This document shows positions 11,948 through 25,013 of a stretch of 64,000 bases of DNA, in pieces. Source of the DNA: Plectrocnemia conspersa (lineage: Eukaryota; Arthropoda; Insecta; Trichoptera; Polycentropodidae). The notes below the pieces were generated by a model. It had not been told where the DNA came from. It worked only from the letters and a program-made list of their open reading frames with translations, and did not search any database. The DNA lies in the NCBI GenBank assembly GCA_009617715.1, contig VTFK01000155.1, forward strand, positions 1,240,001 through 1,304,000. Direction: 5' to 3'. The position numbers were made by a program, and so were the translations under genes. Within the stretch, counting starts at the first letter, position 1, and each line of letters opens with the position of its first letter.

Positions 11948-12041
11948 ACCGAATTTTGGTCAATAGGAGAGCGCAAAAATAATTATCACTTCTTAGAAGT
12001 CAAAAATTCACGTCAAAAGCACTAAAATCGTGTCAGCGCCG
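11948..12041 (-). repeat. Dispersed repeat Y, inverted copy
   Basis: The reverse complement carries the family core: tgacacgatttta, then gcttttgacgtgaatttttg, acttctaagaagtgataatt and gcgctctcctattgaccaaa. Matches the units at 16461, 16881 and 25014. It overlaps a 109-codon reverse open frame (12049-12378) only at its edge. Confidence 0.65.
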
Positions 12042-12079
12042 ATTTGGTTTAGATGTTCTTAATTTGATTCTCACTCATT

Positions 12080-13960
12080 AAAAATCGTAATATTGTAAAA
12101 AAAAAACGTAAATTAAATTGTAGTTTATTATGTTTCCATATTTTGCATCCATATTTTTGATAGCTTCTTAGCATACAAATATTTCCATATTTACTGTCGT
12201 CGTTTCTGTAATTGTTTTGGTTTTTCTTAGTGGGACCGGCTATTGAGAAGTAACAGAATTTTTTTTTCATTTTTAAATTAAGGGTTAAGCTTTTGTACTT
12301 AAAAATAAGTAAAATAAAAATAATGCTGGAACGCCTTTCCTCCACGTTACATGACAAAAAAGCCCTGGTAATAAGCAATTATAAATATTTCCAAGTATTT
12401 ATTCAAAGTAAATTTTAGACCTTTTTGGAATAACTTGTGAAACCGCTAAACTTAGCGTGTGATTTGCCATTTGAATTTATTGCTCTTATCTTTGTGGCAA
12501 CAATATTAATTAAAAATAAGCTTTAAATCCATGTGATATGTATGATACTATGTATTGTTTTGTATTATTAAAAACGATGAGTTTACTGAAAAAAATCAAT
12601 AGTGAAATCAAAAATAGAGGAAAAAATCCGACAGGTTTGAAATCAACGAGAAACTTTGCATATGAACTCACCTTTATGGAAAAAAGTTGCAAAAAATGTT
12701 TTCATTGGGTACTTCATATCAAAAAATATATCGACGGGTTATAATGATACATCGGTAGTCCCGAGAGATGTGCTTAGTCATAAGCAATCCCCGTAATAAA
12801 TATACGAGTAAGCATTCGTATAAATATGAATGATTTACTTGAGGGTATCGTATCGAAAATATCCAATCGTGCGGCACTTGAGTGGTTAAAGGCTAAAATA
12901 TTCGATAGAACACGCACGGATGGCTCGGAAAATGTATATACGTGTACATATCACGTTTCTCGTTAAATCTCTTGTCGTTGAGCGTAAATCTCTACCAAAA
13001 ACAACGACAGTGAATCTGTTGTTGTACAAGTGGTATAAAAATACAAAGCAATACAAACTCGTCAATGTCGATAAAATTAAAACGAAACCGCATTATTTTC
13101 GTTATTTAGCCAAGTGAAAACAGACAGAGAAGCATGTCGCGCATTTAACATCTAGGGTCGGCGAGATAGAAAAAAATCGAGCGAACAAGCATAATAAAAC
13201 GACAATCCACGTGGAACGGATTGAAAAAAATGCGACTAGGGTTGGCATTGGCATTTGGAATAATAGATTATGCCGAAAAAAAAACAAATTTAGAAACGAA
13301 ATGGGGCTTGAAATGGAATGTTAAACGAGCTAGAAAGATTGATATATACCGAAATATTACTATAGTAAAAAACACTATAATTAAAAATGTTTATTTAATT
13401 ACGGTGATTAAAAACGTATTTTAGTTTTAACAATGTGCAAACGCAAAAAATGCTGAGATCTATGGTGCTTGTAATTGGATGATCTTGTTCACACTAGCGA
13501 GCAACCGTACGCTTTAGTGTAGTTACCACTAGTGGGTCCTTCTAAATCTAAATCTAGAATTTGAAAAAAATTGAAAAAAACGATTGAAAAAAATCCATTG
13601 AGTCGTACAATATTTATGACAAAACAAATGTATCACCTAATTAATATTTATAATTTTAAGCCAAGATTGGTTTTACCAGTTAATATCGGCAAGTTTATTT
13701 TTATTATATTCGAGTGATTACTGGTGTAAAGTGTCACATCTCCTGTAATGGTAATGTAACAGCTAGGACAAATAGCAGGACGAGGCAAAAATAAGAGATA
13801 CTTGCATTGATTCTTAGCTTATTTTATTTTTAAAATCATTCCCTTTAGTAAAAGCAGATTTTAAAGTCACCGTACGATAATTACAAAAAATAATTCAAAC
13901 TATTTTTTATCAATACATTTAGATTAGTTTCGAAGCATATGTATAAAAAAAGTTAAAAGA
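12080..13960. other. No supported gene
   Basis: Contains several A-rich open frames. The longest (12049-12378, reverse, 109 codons) is Lys-, Asn- and Phe-rich and looks like low-complexity chance. From about 12750 to 13260 the sequence is less AT-rich and may be an old unique segment, with no feature that I can name. Confidence 0.45.
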
Positions 13961-13969
13961 GTTTTTGTG

Positions 13970-14025
13970 ATCATTTTCGAATGTGTGGCTATTGTGCAAT
14001 TCTGGGTGCTCGGCCGATCTCTAGT
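13970..14025 (+). repeat. Dispersed repeat V, copy 1
   Basis: Contains gtggctattgtgcaattctg then ggtgct, matched at 27750-27775, with weaker similarity for about 40 bases upstream (ttttgtgat, ttttcgaa). Unnamed. Confidence 0.45.
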
Positions 14026-15479
14026 CTATTGTACGTTTTTTAAAGCATACATAGTATATTGTTATAGTAGATTTTTTTTTTGCTGAAGAAGCAAAAACTC
14101 TTGTACGGTGAACTCTGGCGTCATGAAATTTTCACAGCTTATTATGTTTAAAATTTAATGACGTTATTTCACCATGAGCTATAAAGGTTTTAAATATTAA
14201 TTTAACTCTCAAAAAACAAGAGGCCGTATTGCATAACTTATTACGTATAAAGTTTTAAAATTGTATATAAATTATCTAAATCTTGCATGGAAACAGGTAG
14301 TAGAGTGCTAACTATAATCAGATTATCCAATCTGTGTGGAAAAAAATACGCAGATAATGTTATCCGAGTGAAATGTTGTATATAACTACGCACATGTAGT
14401 AATTTATTATAACAAAAAAAACTTTACTTCTAAACTTAATGTAATTAAAACAATATATTCTCTAAATGGATACATTTTGTATACGTCAAGCAATTTTACG
14501 ACAATGTAGAAGTTTCAGATAGACATATAGAAAGTTTTCGGTGGCATTGAAGTAAATAGTAGTAAATTAATAGAATATTCAACCCCTTATATTTACTTAT
14601 TATTATTCTTATGATTTCGACTCTCCTACAGGTGGAAAATTTGACACTTTATTGCTTTATTCTGTGATTTATTGATAATGAGATTTTATTTTATTTTTTT
14701 GCGTGAGAATTTCGGTTCAGATATTTTTTTGTCAATGTCTTGCTCGCGCATGATTATCATAAATTTGTTTTAAGTTTATCACTTATATAATTATATTTAT
14801 CTATTTTTGATAATCTTTCGCCGCAACGTGACAGAAGTAAACCCAATGCTTTATAAGTACTAAGAAATAACTGAGACAGCAGACTGAATACAAAGTGGGT
14901 AAATTATTGAAATTATTTTTTATTAATTATAAACTATTATTACAGAGTATAATTAATATATGGAACTTTGATTTTATTTAAATTGTTCGTGTATTGCTGC
15001 AGATTCATATTCATTGGCTTGTGTTTGAAAAGGAACTATAATTAAGGTGAATTTACTGATATAATACAATAGATTTAAAGCAACCTATATATATGAAAAT
15101 TACACCGAGATGTTTAAAAATATACCTTTTTTATGCATAAGTAAATAATTTATCTAGATCCATTTGCTTTTCGAGAAAGACATCGCCAAACGAGATGTAT
15201 AAATTTTTAATATCCTTCCAGAAAAACCGGAAATCTTGAATGAATAAAGAGCATTCAAGAAGAGTTGCGGTTTGATACTCACTCGCGAATTATAATTTAT
15301 GAGCTTGAAATAATAAAGACGAAAGGCATGCCTTTGGCTACCGACAAATTTAGAACTGTAGTAAAAACGAAAAATACACAGGTTCTAAAACGTAGGGTTT
15401 ATTTGAGCATTAAATCAATCGCATAAAATGTCTATTTTTATCTAATAACAAATAGTACGAAAGCAAACAAATCAAGCAA

Positions 15480-15850
15480 AACAATACAATTAGCCATTTA
15501 ATGTGCGTTTTAATAGTTGGCAGCCCTGTTTTTACAACCGCCAGACTCAAAATCGATCTCAACGAACCATTTCGCAATTACACACGCGCGTAATGACAAT
15601 TTATGCCGCAGTTTCAATACTCAATTACGACACATGTGTAATCGATCGCATTGTCTTCGGGGTATTCGAAATCGGAAATTGTCGCCGAGTGATGTGACAT
15701 TGTAGGCATAGTGATGTGCGATTTCGCGACTCATTAGCGAGCGCTATTAAAACAAAGGTGTGTCTCCCCTCCTTCCACCGCCACCTTTGTTCCACAAAAG
15801 CACTCACCCTTTAAAATGTGATTAAAACCTTTATTGACACGATGACCCTG
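15480..15850. other. High-complexity non-coding block
   Basis: Stands out from its AT-rich surroundings by CG-containing words (cgcgcgtaatgac, atcgatcgcattgtc, attagcgagcgctatt). Several short open frames overlap on both strands and none resembles a protein I know. It could be a regulatory element or an unrecognised exon region; I see no splice-site pair that favours an exon. Confidence 0.3.
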
Positions 15851-16460
15851 TTAGAAATTTAATAAACCCGCGTCGTCGCTCACTCGCTTTTAAATATGCA
15901 TTACATGTGTGTAAACAATCACGTTTGACAAATTTGACCGTGAAAACATGTTTTTAATTATTCAGGGGAAAAATTATACCTCATGACTAATTTGATAATT
16001 TAATTTGGAATATTTTTAGGGAATTTTATATTGTAGTTAATTAAAAGTACTACACCAGTATTGCCTCTGAACAGTGGCGCTCTTAGCCTTTTATTAAATT
16101 AGTATAGCAAATAAAATTGTAATTGTGTAAAAATATATTTATAAACAAATAGAATTTCGTCACACGTTTATTTACAGGCGATGGTAAAAACAAATTTAAG
16201 ACATGTATAGTTTTTAAATATATATGAAATACGAAAAATATCATGCTGTGCAGCTTAAAAATCATCAAATTTTTTTGCATATCCCAAAAATGCTGCTTAA
16301 CCTTTCACTCACTGTGCCAAATAAATCTGCGAGTTACATTAACCCATTGCATACCATTATTCTTACAAATGGGGCGGGGCTTAGTCGCGAAAGTTAGAAC
16401 CTAAACCTTTTAAACCGTTCTAACTTTTTTTAATTTGTTAACGTGTTAACCTCAAATTTT

Positions 16461-16581
16461 AGCATTCCCACTGCGACGGTGCTGACATGGTTTTATTGCT
16501 TTTGGCATGAATTTTTGACTTCTGAGAAGTGATAATTGTTTTTGTGCCCTCCTATTGACCAAAATTCGGTTTGAAAATACT
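16461..16581 (+). repeat. Dispersed repeat Y, plus copy 1
   Basis: Reads ctgcgacggtgctgacatgg, then atttttgacttctgagaagt and ccctcctattgaccaaaatt. Same order as the tandem units at 25014-25395, without an immediate second unit. Confidence 0.6.
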
Positions 16582-16880
16582 TTAACCAATATTATATATC
16601 AGAATTCCGTAGTAATATCGATATATATATAATAGCTATCATATTTTTGAGACATAGTGTTATATCTAAATGGCAAAAAATTATGGAGCAATATGTGAGA
16701 TGCAACGTTTGTCTATACTTTTTCTTCCGCTTATTTCCCCCCTGAGAGTTGAATTTTATTCTGGACTTGACCTAATGAAAGTAATTTAATTGACTTTCTT
16801 TTATTACAAATGGTCTAAAAAAATTCTCAGATATATATACAAGAGAATATAAATATTATCTATTTAAATTTCTCAAAAAT

Positions 16881-16989
16881 TATTGCTTTTGACGTGAATT
16901 TTTGACTTCCGAAAAGTGATAATATTTTTTTGCGCCCTCCTATTAACCAAAATTCAGTTTGAATATACTTTGACCAATATGCTTATATC
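16881..16989 (+). repeat. Dispersed repeat Y, plus copy 2
   Basis: Begins attgcttttgacgtgaattt and continues acttccgaaaagtgataata and ccctcctattaaccaaaatt. It lies about 370 bases after the copy at 16461, more than double the 175-179 bp period of the array at 25 kb. Confidence 0.6.
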
Positions 16990-17360
16990 AGTCTGCAATA
17001 ATAATATAAAACATATAATATTTATCTTCCTTCATCATATTTTTTAGCTATTATTTTTTTTTTAAATTAGAAGATATTTTGAAAATATAAACGAAACTAA
17101 AACATCAATAATTATTATTTAATTATAACCGAGAAAGATAAATCCCTTTAGTACCCCTGCACACAAACGTCACCTGCAACATCTCTTGCTGCTTAAAGAG
17201 CGGGAATGAGATGCAAAGCATGTGTGCGCCCGCTTGCAAAAATGCATTTCAGAATTGATGAATTTATGAGTGCTGATTATTATTATCTTATTCAATGTGT
17301 AATACCAAGGAGGAAACTTTAAATTCCCGTCCCCCCACAGTATTTATTATATTTATATAT

Positions 17361-17450
17361 ATTTTAATTATTTGAAGCACTATTATTTTAATTATTTGAA
17401 AGTGTACTAGTTACACATCACAGAAAAGGAAAGTGTACTAGTTATACATA
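17361..17450 (+). repeat. Short direct duplications including repeat W
   Basis: attttaattatttgaa occurs twice, then ggaaagtgtactagtta or a close form occurs twice around a cacatcacagaaaa block. The block resembles the 33-bp repeat W at 21773 and 49084. Confidence 0.45.
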
Positions 17451-19680
17451 TCAAATAGGGGTGAGGAGGGATAGGACTACCCAATCATTTACGTCAGTGC
17501 AAGTCAGAATTTATATATGGTATATAAAAATAAAAATAGGTGCGGTAACTAAATTGAAATGGGAAACGCTGCTCTAAATAAGATGCTAATAATAGTGTTT
17601 ATTTATTTTAATAATTTAATAGTAAAATAATTAAATAAAAAATACATATACGTTAAAGTTTAACAGACTTCGTGATACTCCGCCGTTTGATAAGTCTTTA
17701 TATCGTGATAGAAGTTTTATTTTCTTCTTCCTCTCAATAGAGGTCAATGTCACAATAAGATAGCAAATACAAGCAATACGTCTCAGTCTATTAATTATAG
17801 GTGAAACACAAAGTAGCGGGAAAATAAATTTAGATTTATTTTAGCGCTATGTTTAGCTTTAACCTTAATGAAGGTATATTTAACAAATTAAAACAATTAG
17901 AGTTCATTATTTACTTAATGAATTGTGACTTGCAAATGGTAAATTCTAATCACTGAGATTAGTTACAATGAGATAATTTTATTAAAATAATATTACATTC
18001 ATATAATACACTACATTTATTAAAGATGATAATATATACAATATGTATGAAATTGATAAGAACGAATACTGTTAAATGAAGTGTATTTTTTTAAGTAATA
18101 TATTAGGAATATTCATTTTGAACCGAATCGTATAGATTGTACTCGACCAATATGACGCGATAACCTATTAAGTGATATCGGTTTGATTTTAAATAAATAA
18201 ATAAATTGCCTTACCACTAACCTTTGTGGTTTGTCTAAATTGAAATGCCCAACGGGTGGGTAACTGTTTCGGGAATTATTCAATTTGACTATTTGGGAAA
18301 TTTGGTAACACAAAGTCAAAGTGTTGCGAATTTATCCATGTTGGTCTGGAAGGAATTTTCGGTGTAAGTCTTTATATTGATTAAAATGCCTCAAGTATAT
18401 CTATCTTTGTTGAATACAAAATTAATCTAATTTTGTTTTCTATCAGTTGCCTAATAAATCTGTAGTGTTTAATAATGAAATTGCATGTAATTGATTAGGT
18501 TATGTTTATATTGGTACAGTTTATTTTAGTTTACACATTGTCTTACTATTTTTATTGTTATTAACACTTATATGCTAAGTTGTTTGATATAATAATTCAC
18601 AACTATATTTACAATTACTGTCGACAAGCACTAGTAGACCAAAAAAACGTGCTATATTGACAGAATCATTGAAATACAATTCATTGCGTTCTCGGCATAG
18701 CGTCTACTCAATGAAGCACTTTTTTTAAGTTGTTAAGATGCGGTGACGAATTTAAGAGTGCTTTAAAGAGTCGCGATCGCGTCCCTTATTCTTACCCGTT
18801 GCGACTGAGAACGCTGCTCTTGCACGAGCCATGCTAAATACAATAATGTTTACAGCGATAGTTACGAGGAGCTGAAAAAATTTATGTGGGATGGCGCTCA
18901 TCTACTTTAGGTGTGCACCATTACTGTTTATTATTTTTTCTTAACATTGACGCGTTGGAGAAACCTGTAAAATCATGATTAAATTATAAAATATGCTATA
19001 TGTTGCACATACGTTAGTGCAACTTGAGATATTTATTAGGTTTAAAATCATTGCTTATAAAATACTTTAATAAGTAAAAAAATGAGAATCCAAAGAATAT
19101 TATATTTTAAATATTAGGAATATTATTTTTTGATGAAACTTGTAGTTGTGCGTTGTCGTGGTAGGATAAAGCCTCTATTTTGTTCATTAATTCATGCGGG
19201 TTCATCAATTCATTCGCAAATATATTCGGCAATAATTGTTTAGTTTCTAATTGCGATCTGATTGCAAGATTATAAAATATATTACATGTGTATATAACAA
19301 GTTTAAAAGTATCCATTCATTTTAAGATCAAAACTTGTTTAATGTTCTAATGTAATAAATATTTTTTAATAAAAAAATGTGTTGATCATTGTTCTAAATA
19401 TTTTTTTAGTAATATATTGAATTTTTAACCTAAATTCATATATACATTAGATAGATTATACACATTCTATAAAATAATAATAAATTATTCAACAAATTAT
19501 GATTAGGAATTAATATGATAAAAATAAATTGCCTTATGAATACATATATACAAAAATATTGCTGATTTAATACATTTAAAAACATGTATAACAATATCAA
19601 TATACCATATCATATCCAAAAATTACTTTTATTTTGTGTAAAATATTTTTTTTTTAAATATTAAAAGTAGATAGCAATTT
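17451..19680. other. No gene seen
   Basis: AT-rich sequence. A 68-codon reverse frame (18113-18319) and a 69-codon one (19107-19316) match nothing known. No shared repeats noticed. Confidence 0.45.
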
Positions 19681-19723
19681 TTCTTCTAGTGCGATGGAAA
19701 TCTTTTCCATCGCACTAGAAGAA
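19681..19723. repeat. Perfect 20-bp hairpin
   Basis: Arm ttcttctagtgcgatggaaa (19681-19700), a 3-nt loop, then its exact reverse complement to 19723. There are no mismatches. The loop is too short for a typical microRNA precursor, so an inverted duplication by template switching is more likely. Confidence 0.7.
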
Positions 19724-20589
19724 TAATTGAAAAAATTTCAGTCCATTTATTTTCAAAAGTCAATGCACAATGACACTGTTTAACGCCTGATAAAATCAGG
19801 TGCTTTTATATTTCTGCCTTGTCATTAGTCGGTTGCTGCGAGGAATTTTCCGGTACGTGTAAGTACACAGGACACACGAATATTATCTTATCACCTCTTT
19901 TACCTTATTTTAAAATTATAAAAACGTCTTCTACGAACACATATAATAAGTTTTGTCTCACATTCGCGGGATTCAAATATGTCTCAGATTCAAATAGCCG
20001 GAAAATAATTTTAAAACTGATTTTTAAATGTTTCTTAAAGTTACATGATAATGCATTTATGATATTTTCGTTACTCAAAGTGTTATTAAATTTTATTTGC
20101 TTCTAAAATTATTTTTTTAAATGTTTTATTTGTTATAATTAAGCCATGTTCTCAGTTATCACTGCGTGTATTTGTTTTTTAAATAGTAGCTACATTTATC
20201 TTATTTACAAATGTCATAAATAAGATAGTAGTGATATTTCCACTTCCATAAATTCAACCAAGATGTTATTCCTTGTGTAAAATTTGGTGGTTTTGTGAAA
20301 CCTTTTTTAATTTTTTTTTCTATGATATTTCTTGATATTTATTCATCCACAACATTTTCACAGTTTTCACTCTGTTTACTGAACTAAGACAGAGTATGCG
20401 TCTGTAAATCCAGCTCGCTTGAATTTATTTAGCATTAGAATTTTTGTTAGTGCTACAAACAAAAATGAATATGAGTATTCGCAGAAATACAAATTTTACT
20501 ATAGAGAAAATAAATACTAAGCACTGCATCCTTGAACTAGACATTCTAGAGAATAACATTTTTACTAAATGTAAATTATCTTGAAACTA

Positions 20590-20810
20590 CCGATCTGTAT
20601 TATAAAAAACAAAGAGTCTGGTTCCACCCCGAATCATCAGCATTGGTCAAAAGATCGAGGACAGGAAAAACCGTTGTACTTCCACCATTCTTCAAGGGTA
20701 TATAAACCAGAACACTGCCGTATTTTGCTATCGCATTCGTCAGGAATTTTCCACCCAGAACTTGGCCACCAACCACTACTTTACTTCTGATTTGGAATAG
20801 CTTAGAGTTT
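20590..20810 (-). other. High-complexity block with open frames on both strands
   Basis: The minus strand is open for about 70 codons (including VVVGGQVLGGKFLTNAIAKY and YIPLKNGGSTTVFPVLDLL) and the plus strand is also open for about 69. The minus reading looks more protein-like. It lies downstream, on the same strand, of the reverse transcriptase fragment at 20920-21175, so it may be the C-terminal part of that retrotransposon. I do not recognise a domain. Confidence 0.3.
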
Positions 20811-20919
20811 AGTCAAACTCCTACTAAATGTAGCTAGGGAGAATCGATCAAAATGATACTTAAAAACTCGAGTAAAATAGCCTAGCAGTTACTTGAATAC
20901 CTAAGAATAATACTCGATT

Positions 20920-21175
20920 AAAAATATTTTCTGAATAAATTTCAAAAATCATAGGGGATAAAATACAACCTTGTCTTACCCATTTGTGTATTTCAATATA
21001 TTTTAATGATTTTTCGGTTACTGTACCTCGCGTTGCCTAGTTGCCAGTATAAATAATTCGGAGATGTTTATCTTTTATTTCTTTGAACTAAATTATTAAA
21101 TGTAAATTAATCTCTAATATTCATAGACTTTATCAAACGCCTTCACAAAGTTGATGAAACATAAGTAAACATCTA
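20920..21175 (-). mobile_element. Non-LTR retrotransposon fragment (reverse transcriptase)
   Basis: The minus strand encodes FINFVKAFDKVYEY near 21155-21115, matching the reverse transcriptase block with the first catalytic Asp (F-x-D-F-x-K-A-F-D-x-V, here with Asn replacing the key Asp). About 120 bases on comes VRQGCILSPMIFEIYSE (about 20980-20930), the R-Q-G-C-x-L-S-P block. Stops and a missing YADD show it is dead. Confidence 0.75.
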
Positions 21176-21426
21176 TAATAATTTTAACAACGTTATAACA
21201 AAAACACGTATATAATACATACAAATTAAGAAAAGCTGCTCTTATACTTTCTCTACCTTTGCAGACTCACTAAACTTATAATTCGGTACTCAAAGGCACT
21301 TTTTGGATTTGATATTGTTGGTATTGTAATAAATGTCATATATAATATATATAGAACTGATTATACCTTTTTTTTTGTTAAAACATTATTATTATTATTA
21401 TAGAAATAATACAAGGTATTATTTTC

Positions 21427-21470
21427 GACCATCGTGACGCATTGGGGTAACCTGTTTGGTCACGATGGTC
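21427..21470 (-). repeat. 44-nt palindrome-bounded element, copy 2 (inverted)
   Basis: gaccatcgtgac at one end and gtcacgatggtc at the other are exact inverted repeats. In reverse complement it aligns without gaps to 9395-9438, with about ten differences, most between the arms and the centre. Confidence 0.65.
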
Positions 21471-21772
21471 TTAATTTAATTTTAATAAATAAATTAAATT
21501 GTCATACTGTAATGCTAAATTTCTGAATAAATGCCGAAAATTCAAATATAAAAATTGAACGTTCTAAATATTTATTAAGTTTTTTGTGTTTATGACCTTT
21601 GCACACGAAGTCCGATTAATAGCACACACATCTAAATGTAGTAATAGATTGATCTAATATGTATTTTTGTGTCTTCTGACAATTACTAATATATTGTAAT
21701 TATCTTATTTAATAAGTGTATCGCAGAGGAATACTTGAATTATGAAAATTTTATTTGACATACAAGATGGCA

Positions 21773-21805
21773 TGTATACTTGGTGTACATCACAGTAAAG
21801 AAAAG
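21773..21805 (+). repeat. Dispersed 33-bp repeat W, copy 1
   Basis: Matches 49084-49116 at 30 of 33 positions (core ggtgtacatcacagtaaag). The start contains a near-palindrome (tgtatacttggtgtaca). Confidence 0.55.
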
Positions 21806-21809
21806 ATTA

Positions 21810-24500
21810 ACATGGTTAACGGGCATACGAAATTAGTGTTCCATGTACATTTTAATTTATTGTTATTATAGTAATAATAGATAATTGAATAGGATTAATT
21901 TGTTGTTTTATAAATTAATAAACCGTCGATTTGAATCAAGGTAAAATGTATTAGGAATTAAAGCAAATTCTAGGCAGGGAACATATGATCAATTCTGTCG
22001 ATTATACGCTTAAGTTTATTACATTTGCACCCAAATTGCAAAATTGTCGAAAACATAAATATATTTTATTTGTGTAAGAGTTGCCATAATCAATAATGAT
22101 ATGCTATTTATTAAGATTTAATTTAGAGATAACTGTAACATCGGTTAATAATTATATGTAAGTGCATTTTTTGCAGAAATTGGAGTTTAGGGGGTTTTAG
22201 CATTTTCAAAGTAGTTGTTTGCCTTTCTGTTATAAATGTCAAAAACAAACCTTAAAATATTTTACGTTTACATATATAATAATATTTGCGTATGCGTGTT
22301 TTATAACATTAATAAGACAGTTAAAAGCTAATCAAAATTGTATTTCTTTCATGTTTCAAAAGCACAGGCGCTTTAACCTTTCAAATTATATTTTAAATAA
22401 TTTACTTGAATTTTATTTACGTAAATTTGGAGACTTTTGAGACTACATAAATAAATTTATAAGCGTTTTAAAAAGCTACCACTTGTAAATATATTCATAT
22501 TTTTAAAATTAAAGCGCTTAGTGAAAAAAAGCATTCAAGCTTTTATTAATATATAATAATATTTTACCCAAATACTTAATATGTTAGTAACGCAATTAAT
22601 AAAAAACTGATATATAATACTTTAAGCGTTACACCAAAAATTAAGTGTTGATTAAATGTCGACAACTCATTCGAGGAAATTCGAGAGCTTATCTTTTATA
22701 TCGCATTTATGCTTGTAATGAGAAAAGAATAATTAGGCTAAGCCTCTAAAATCAGACCAATATATAATATATTACATATATTATATAATTGAATGGATTT
22801 TTTTTATTTACATATGTCCTCATATACTTTGTTTAAAAAGTAACTTCATGAAAAATATGCTTATTTTTTTATCTGTCAGAAATCCGATTTAAACATTCGT
22901 TATCTGTTACTTTGATCGTTTATCTGGTACTTTGATACGTATGTATTACATGTATGGACACCTGATAATGGTGGATGTGCGAAATATCGATTTGCTCTTT
23001 GTGGAGCTTTTTTATTCACCTGACTAAGTGCCGGTCGTGGGCGTTATTATAGCAAACGCTCTTCAGCGCTAATCACGACGGCTAACGACTATGGACACAA
23101 TCACATCATAAACACTGTTACGCCAGGTAGAAAAAATATGACGTAAAGTATTTTAAATTAATCAAATTTGGCAACCTAAATTGTACAATTGTACTCGCTG
23201 CACAAAAACTTTACTTTAGAAATGAGAATTAATAAGTCATAATAATATTTATCTCAATAGTTAAATACAGTATGTACTGACATTGAATAACGGAGATTGA
23301 TTAATATCCTTTTTAAAATGTAAAATAATCTTTCTTCTGAATAACAACTGCAAACGATAATGATTGTTTCTTAAACAAAAGTTTACATCAAATACATATA
23401 ACATATTTTTTAAAATAAATTTAAATTAATAATAAATATATACTTTCCATCAAATGTTAATTGATATTTGGTTCTAGGGTGTTTCTACAATAATTATTAA
23501 ATATTTTTTTATATAACATTTAAAGCTATCTATATTAAAATGATAATTTTAATGTGAAAATTAAAGCAGTCTTTAATAAATTTACTTGATTTTTCCATTC
23601 CTTTGTTTTCAGTTTGCCACAAGGTTTTTGTGTAGATTTTAATATTTTCCTGTAGAATTATCAAAGAAATTATATAAAAAATGAACGAACATAAAAAATC
23701 GTGGCTTTTAAGCAATTTTCCGACGTCTTCCGGCGCGTGGCGTCTTTGGTTTACAGCCTTATTAGCCCAATGGGTATAATAGCCCCTGAGGATACGGCGT
23801 ATAATGATATTTTCTTTGTAAAATAAAACATCACCCGCGCTGCGGTGCGAAACGGTGCATTGCGTTGAAGCAGCGGATGTTAAAATATTTTAAATTTACG
23901 ACACAAAATTTTCTTCAAGATCGATTTGATCAGATCAATAGTTTAACGTAATTATATATTTGCCACTTTTATATGATTTTTCAGAAAAAAATATTCTTCT
24001 TTAAATAATATTGAAGCAAAATTTTAAAACTTTGCGTATGAATATTTTCAATTTGAAATTAATTTGTAAGTACGTGTACATCAAACTATAGTATTATTAA
24101 ATTTAGAAAAACCTCAATTTAATATATCAACGATTTTTTGTCATCTTATTAAAATACAATTTTATACGAATATTGATCATTTTAGTATTATCTTAATATT
24201 TTCCAAGTGCAATGTAACACTGCACATTTATATTGAACTAAAAAAGTTCATTGCATATTTGTGTTTTATTATTATACATTACCGTGTGCACAGATTTGTG
24301 CATTTCTTTATTTCAACTAAACTAAAAAAACATATTCAACGTATTTATTTTACCATTTAGTTGAAGATAGTTCAGATAAAGTTGTTATGAAATTTCATTT
24401 TAATCTCCTTGGTGTGTCTAGTTCAAGACCATTTATATTATTTACACTTCGTCACCACCTGTCGGCATTTTTACGTAAATTTATCAACCATAACGTTTTT
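21810..24500. other. No gene seen
   Basis: AT-rich sequence. Short blocks near 22950-23110 and 23720-23880 are less AT-rich, but I find no coding exon, repeat or RNA gene in them. Confidence 0.45.
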
Positions 24501-24507
24501 TTTTAAA

Positions 24508-24792
24508 TCTTCTGTTGTATCCTGACAGGCGTAAGCCTAATGCGTTATAGCGTCAATTAGACATAATAAACACCTACAGGTAGATATAAGCCACCAGTCT
24601 TTTCAGTCTGGGAAATTTAATTTATAATTAGAAATTATGTGTTTTTTAATTTATAATCAATATATGTCACTTTGCAGCTAGGGCCGGTTTTTAATATTAG
24701 CGAATTTTTACAAAAAAAATTCAAAGCCGCTGTTGTGTCTCGAACCAAAGCCATATTGCTTACCAGTCTAGATCATTTGTACTACGCCATAT
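24508..24792 (-). mobile_element. tRNA-derived SINE, copy F (near full length)
   Basis: Read on the minus strand it runs from a tRNA-like head (tggcgtagtacaaatgatct, then agactggtaag and ggttcgagacac) through the gccggt and gtgacatatattgatta body blocks to the gcttacgcctgtcaggatac 3' end and an A-rich tail. All parts are in the same order as copies A and B, but diverged, so this is an older insertion. The head explains the open frame at 24672-24881. Confidence 0.7.
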
Positions 24793-25013
24793 GGATCTTA
24801 AATGTCTTTCAAGTTTTGCCGCTAATATTTGACTCTAAAACCATTTTTAAACATATATTTTTTTGGTACGGAACTATATAGGAGTCAAAGTTTGGTTTTT
24901 CAGATATTTAGATAGGGTGAAGTGAATTTGCTCCCCTAGAATCTGGCTTGAAAATGTATGCCATTTAATGAAATACTATAAATTTTAATAAAATCTAAAT
25001 ATTAAAAAAACGA

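Noticed and set aside
12049..12378. 109-codon reverse open frame as a gene
   Set aside because: Low-complexity Lys/Asn/Phe/Ile composition expected from A- and T-rich DNA, and one end overlaps the edge of a dispersed repeat.
19681..19723. MicroRNA precursor
   Set aside because: Perfect pairing and a 3-nt loop with a stem of only 20 bp do not fit a Drosha/Dicer substrate; inverted duplication is simpler.
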